Notes under the pieces: generated by a model | Told to the model about the DNA's origin: nothing | Seen by the model: only the letters and a program-made list of their open reading frames with translations | Database searches by the model: none | Made by a program: the position numbers and the translations under genes | In this document: piece by piece, positions 5,467 to 7,461 of the stretch | Layout: every line of letters starts with the position of its first letter | Position numbering within the stretch: position 1 is the first letter of the stretch | Origin: Gemmatimonadota bacterium | GTDB taxonomy: Bacteria > Gemmatimonadota > Gemmatimonadetes > Gemmatimonadales > Gemmatimonadaceae | Reading direction: 5' to 3' | NCBI GenBank assembly: GCA_003222065.1 | Contig: QHUV01000078.1 | Span: 1-7,461 of the forward strand | DNA: 7,461 bases

Positions 5467-6282
5467 ATGACGTGGCTCGAGTACAACGAAGCGCTGCAAG
5501 AGCTTCGGACGGATTCCGAAGTGGTGGTGGGGACGGGTGCGCAGGCCACCTGGCGAGTGCGCCGGGCGGACCTCATGCCGCGTCATTTCATCGTGTCGAC
5601 GTCCGCTGACGGAGCGGCAATCCGTCCGTTTTCGAGCGACGCCGTTGTCACCGTGAACGGACGCCAGCTCGGCGCCGGCAACTCTAGGCTGACCGATGGC
5701 GACCTGATCGGCGCCGGCTCGGGAGAGTTTCGTTTCTGGGCAACGGTGCCTGGGGAGACCCGCAGTGTGGCGAAAGCGCCTGTCGCCGCGCATCTCCTCG
5801 ACCTGCGCCGACATTCGGCGTTGTCGTTGCATCGTGTATCGACCGGCATCGGTCGCGATGACTCGAATGTGCTGGTCATCGACGACGACGCTGCCGCGAG
5901 CTTCCACGCGGAAGTTCGCCGTGAGGCGGGAGGACATGCGCTGCGCGCGTCCGATTCCGGCCCAGTTCGAGTGAACGGACGCGTCGTGTCAGCGCCCGTG
6001 ATGCTCAATGAAGGGGACGAGATCGAGATCGCTACTCTGTGCCTGCGGTACACGCGTGAGGAGCTGCCCGAGGGTGTCGGTGCGGAGATGGCACAGCGCA
6101 TAACGAGCTCGATCGGCGAGGAGATGGCGGCGGTCCAATCGCGCCGGGTCCGGTCGTCATCCGTGGAGGGCCTTTCGTCCGCGGTGACGGTGCGCGCGCC
6201 AATGCGCGCCGTGGCCTTCGTGAGCTCCGTGATCGCCGCGGTGGCGATCGCGACGCTGCTCTTGTTGCACCGAGGGCCGTAA
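5467..6282 (+). CDS. Membrane-anchored tandem FHA-domain protein
   Basis: This 271-residue protein is predicted to recognise phosphothreonine. The second FHA domain (about residues 118-196) is canonical: G129-R130, S145-F-H147, and N170-G171 followed by GDEIEIATLCLRY. The first (about 19-91) keeps the overall pattern (H40 in MPRHFIV, VNGR at 63-66, LTDGDLIGAGSGEFRFW) but has G-T in place of the binding-loop G-R. It may therefore be structural or have altered binding. After a charged linker with an amphipathic look (200-230), one hydrophobic segment at about 247-267 ends in HRGP, indicating a C-terminal tail anchor with the FHA domains in the cytoplasm. The ATG at 5467 is preceded only by a weak purine stretch (GAGTAGAAG). 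It is the only gene between the divergent region and the sufB leader. A Ser/Thr kinase 2 kb away is a possible source of its ligand (inference); the partner protein is unknown. Confidence 0.9.
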   Translation: MTWLEYNEALQELRTDSEVVVGTGAQATWRVRRADLMPRHFIVSTSADGAAIRPFSSDAVVTVNGRQLGAGNSRLTDGDLIGAGSGEFRFWATVPGETRSVAKAPVAAHLLDLRRHSALSLHRVSTGIGRDDSNVLVIDDDAAASFHAEVRREAGGHALRASDSGPVRVNGRVVSAPVMLNEGDEIEIATLCLRYTREELPEGVGAEMAQRITSSIGEEMAAVQSRRVRSSSVEGLSSAVTVRAPMRAVAFVSSVIAAVAIATLLLLHRGP

Positions 6283-6306
6283 CCGCGGATTCTCGGCTGT
6301 AGGCAA

Positions 6307-6335
6307 TAGGTGCTCGGACGTTCTGCGAGCACCTA
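6307..6335 (+). terminator. 10-bp stem-loop after the FHA gene, probable terminator
   Basis: TAGGTGCTCG (6307-6316) and CGAGCACCTA (6326-6335) are perfect complements around a 9-nt loop. The stem begins 24 nt after the FHA stop codon. There is no U-tract, so termination would be of the stem-only type often proposed for GC-rich genomes. Its 3' arm overlaps a second potential hairpin (6332-6354). Confidence 0.6.
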
Positions 6336-6354
6336 GGGCACTACCACCCCTAGG
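6332..6354. repeat. Second inverted repeat, overlapping the terminator stem
   Basis: CCTAGGG (6332-6338) and CCCTAGG (6348-6354) are perfect 7-bp inverted arms with a 9-nt spacer. The left arm shares CCTA with the 3' arm of the upstream stem, so both stems cannot form fully in one RNA. CCTAG occurs again at 6356-6360 and 6370-6374, making four copies in 43 bp. Confidence 0.5.
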
Positions 6355-6388
6355 ACCTAGCACATCGTCCCTAGCAGACCCCTGGAAA

Positions 6389-6407
6389 TCCGACTAATTT
6401 TGTCCGA
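6389..6407. promoter_or_regulatory. Candidate IscR/Rrf2-type operator upstream of sufB
   Basis: The imperfect palindrome TCCGAC-TAATTTT-GTCCGA has GAC and GTC half-sites around a 7-nt AT-rich centre. The core agrees at 12 of 13 positions with the type-1 IscR core as I recall it (GACTRWWWYAGTC), differing only at the A before GTC. The flanks fit less well. It is an obvious AT island in GC-rich DNA about 150 bp upstream of an Fe-S assembly gene, the expected target of such regulators. The regulator gene is not in this window, and no clear -35/-10 pair was found next to the site. Confidence 0.5.
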
Positions 6408-6462
6408 CATAGCAGCGGCCGCTCGGCGCGGGCGGTTCGCTGTGGCCTCAGACGGGGCCTGG

Positions 6463-6481
6463 GCGTTCGATGGTCGAACGC
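6463..6481. promoter_or_regulatory. Perfect 8-bp inverted repeat in the sufB upstream region
   Basis: GCGTTCGA (6463-6470), TGG, TCGAACGC (6474-6481) form a 19-bp palindrome with perfect arms, 77 bp before the sufB ATG. It could be a dimeric repressor operator or, if transcribed, a tight hairpin in the leader. I cannot assign it to a known regulator. Confidence 0.5.
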
Positions 6482-6506
6482 AAGTCACAGCAGGCGAATG
6501 ACTTGA

Positions 6507-6522
6507 GGCTGATGATTCAGCC
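6507..6522 (+). promoter_or_regulatory. Stem-loop in the probable sufB 5' leader
   Basis: GGCTGA (6507-6512) and TCAGCC (6517-6522) can form a 6-bp stem with a TGAT loop, ending 36 nt before the ATG and 26 nt before the ribosome binding site. It may influence transcript stability or translation, or be incidental. Confidence 0.35.
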
Positions 6523-6548
6523 GATGTCGCCGGCCCTTCGCGCCACCC

Positions 6549-6553
6549 TGGAG
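6549..6553 (+). promoter_or_regulatory. Shine-Dalgarno TGGAG of sufB
   Basis: TGGAG ends 5 nt before the ATG at 6559 and fixes that codon as the start; the resulting N-terminus aligns with SufB homologues. Confidence 0.65.
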
Positions 6554-6558
6554 CGCGC

Positions 6559-7461
6559 ATGAGCTCTTCGATCGAATCACTCATCACGAAGGATTACGCC
6601 GCCGGCTTTGTCACGGATATCGAAGCGGATACCCTGCCGCCGGGATTGAGCGAGGAGATCGTTCGAACGATCTCCGCGAAAAAGGCGGAGCCCGAGTGGA
6701 TGCTCGACTGGCGTCTCAAGGCGTTCCGGCGCTGGCAGTCCATGCCGGAACCGCATTGGCCGAACGTCAAATACTCGCCGATCGACTATCAGGGCATCAG
6801 CTACTACTCGGCGCCGAAGAAATCGAAGCCCTTAGGCAGTCTCGACGAAGTCGATCCCGAGATTCTGCGCACCTATGAGCGGTTAGGCATTCCGCTCAAC
6901 GAGCAAAAGATGCTCGCCGGCGTCGCCGTCGATGCGATCTTCGACTCGGTGTCCGTCGGCACAACGATGAGAGAGGAGCTGGGGAAGCTCGGCATCATCT
7001 TCATGTCGCTCGGCGAGGCGCTGCGCGAGCATCCGGACCTGGTGCGCAAGTATCTCGGCTCGGTCGTGCCGTACAGCGACAACTTCTTCGCGGCGCTGAA
7101 CAGCGCGGTGTTCTCGGACGGCTCGTTCGTGTACGTGCCGAAGGGCGTTCGCTGCCCCATGGAGTTGTCGACGTACTTCCGCATCAACGCCGCCGATACG
7201 GGACAGTTTGAGCGAACGCTGATCGTCGCGGATGAAGGTGCATATGTGAGCTATTTGGAGGGCTGCACGGCGCCGAAGCGGAGCACGAACCAGTTGCACG
7301 CCGCCGTCGTCGAGTTGGTGGCGCTCCCCGGGGCGACCGTCAAATACTCGACCGTGCAGAACTGGTACGCGGGAGACAAAGAGGGACGCGGCGGGATTTA
7401 TAACTTCGTAACCAAGCGCGGTAAGGCATTCGCCAACGCGAAGATTTCCTGGACGCAGGTC
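6559..7461 (+). CDS. sufB: Fe-S cluster assembly scaffold SufB (3' end outside window)
   Basis: The first 301 codons are present and the frame is still open at the right edge. SufB is usually about 470-495 residues, so about 60 percent is seen. SufB forms the SufBC2D complex in the cytoplasm, which builds Fe-S clusters using sulfur from SufS/SufE or SufU and ATP hydrolysis by SufC. Highly conserved stretches are visible: [19 protein letters not shown] (41-59), [20 protein letters not shown] (122-141), [19 protein letters not shown] (192-210), [12 protein letters not shown] (215-226), YLEGCTAP (232-239) and [13 protein letters not shown] (261-273). Cys236 in YLEGCTAP corresponds to the functionally important Cys254 of E. 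coli SufB. The N-terminal CxxCxxxC segment of E. coli SufB is absent here; the equivalent stretch (about 86-112) is short and cysteine-free, as in many other bacterial SufB proteins. The 276-bp upstream region carries an IscR-like site. sufC and sufD are expected downstream. Confidence 0.97.
   Translation, partial: MSSSIESLITKDYAAGFVTDIEADTLPPGLSEEIVRTISAKKAEPEWMLDWRLKAFRRWQSMPEPHWPNVKYSPIDYQGISYYSAPKKSKPLGSLDEVDPEILRTYERLGIPLNEQKMLAGVAVDAIFDSVSVGTTMREELGKLGIIFMSLGEALREHPDLVRKYLGSVVPYSDNFFAALNSAVFSDGSFVYVPKGVRCPMELSTYFRINAADTGQFERTLIVADEGAYVSYLEGCTAPKRSTNQLHAAVVELVALPGATVKYSTVQNWYAGDKEGRGGIYNFVTKRGKAFANAKISWTQV

Noticed and set aside
5398..6332. Minus-strand open frames opposite the FHA gene
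   Set aside because: The plus frame carries a canonical FHA domain and a membrane helix; the minus frames are shadows.
6463..6481. LexA/SOS box interpretation of the 19-bp palindrome
   Set aside because: Known SOS boxes with CGAAC/GTTCG half-sites have the opposite half-site order and wider spacing; sufB is not a typical SOS gene.
6357..6587. Minus-strand 76-codon open frame in the sufB upstream spacer
   Set aside because: It is Ala/Ser/Arg-rich without a motif, overlaps the sufB start and lies over palindromic regulatory-looking DNA.
6873..7299. Minus-strand open frames within sufB
   Set aside because: They are antisense to highly conserved SufB sequence.

Overview
The window is GC-rich bacterial DNA and almost entirely protein-coding. 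The best guess for the source is a member of Gemmatimonadota or a similar soil phylum. The main reason is the large receptor-type Ser/Thr kinase: kinase domain, one membrane helix, TolB-N/FlgO-like domain, then TPRs. That architecture is frequent in Gemmatimonadota and Acidobacteriota. The phylum is an inference, because no rRNA or other marker gene is present.

Layout. Positions 1-3427 (minus strand) hold a compact cluster read from right to left: the 821-residue Ser/Thr kinase (3427-962), an M23/LytM-family lipoprotein peptidase (923-246), and a CRS1-YhbY RNA-binding protein (236 to the left edge, cut off by the window). Gaps are tens of bases or less, so they are probably co-transcribed. 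Positions 3428-3597 form a divergent promoter region. Positions 3598-3783 (plus) encode a 61-residue single-pass membrane microprotein with a clear ribosome binding site and a candidate promoter. Positions 3784-3849 are a 7-bp-periodic, self-complementary block that fills the gap between two convergent stop codons and is a likely bidirectional terminator. Positions 3849-5213 (minus) encode an exported protein of unknown function with a DxDGDGxDD calcium-loop-like motif. Positions 5214-5466 are a second divergent intergenic region. Positions 5467-6282 (plus) encode a tandem-FHA protein anchored by a C-terminal membrane helix. Positions 6283-6558 are a regulatory-looking spacer with several inverted repeats, including an IscR/Rrf2-like candidate operator. 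From 6559 to the right edge (plus) is the first 301 codons of sufB, the Fe-S cluster scaffold; sufC and sufD are expected downstream but not seen.

How the parts may work together. The kinase and the FHA protein are a plausible phospho-Thr writer/reader pair about 2 kb apart, but they are not in one operon and no direct link is visible. The kinase/M23 pairing suggests envelope-linked signalling (inference). The suf locus is an independent unit, probably under Fe-S or iron control.

No tRNA, rRNA, CRISPR array, insertion sequence or phage gene was seen. I find no clear sign of a wholly new multi-gene system. The most unusual items are the heptad-repeat terminator, the layered inverted repeats upstream of sufB, the extended kinase activation loop, and two unrecognised exported or membrane proteins.
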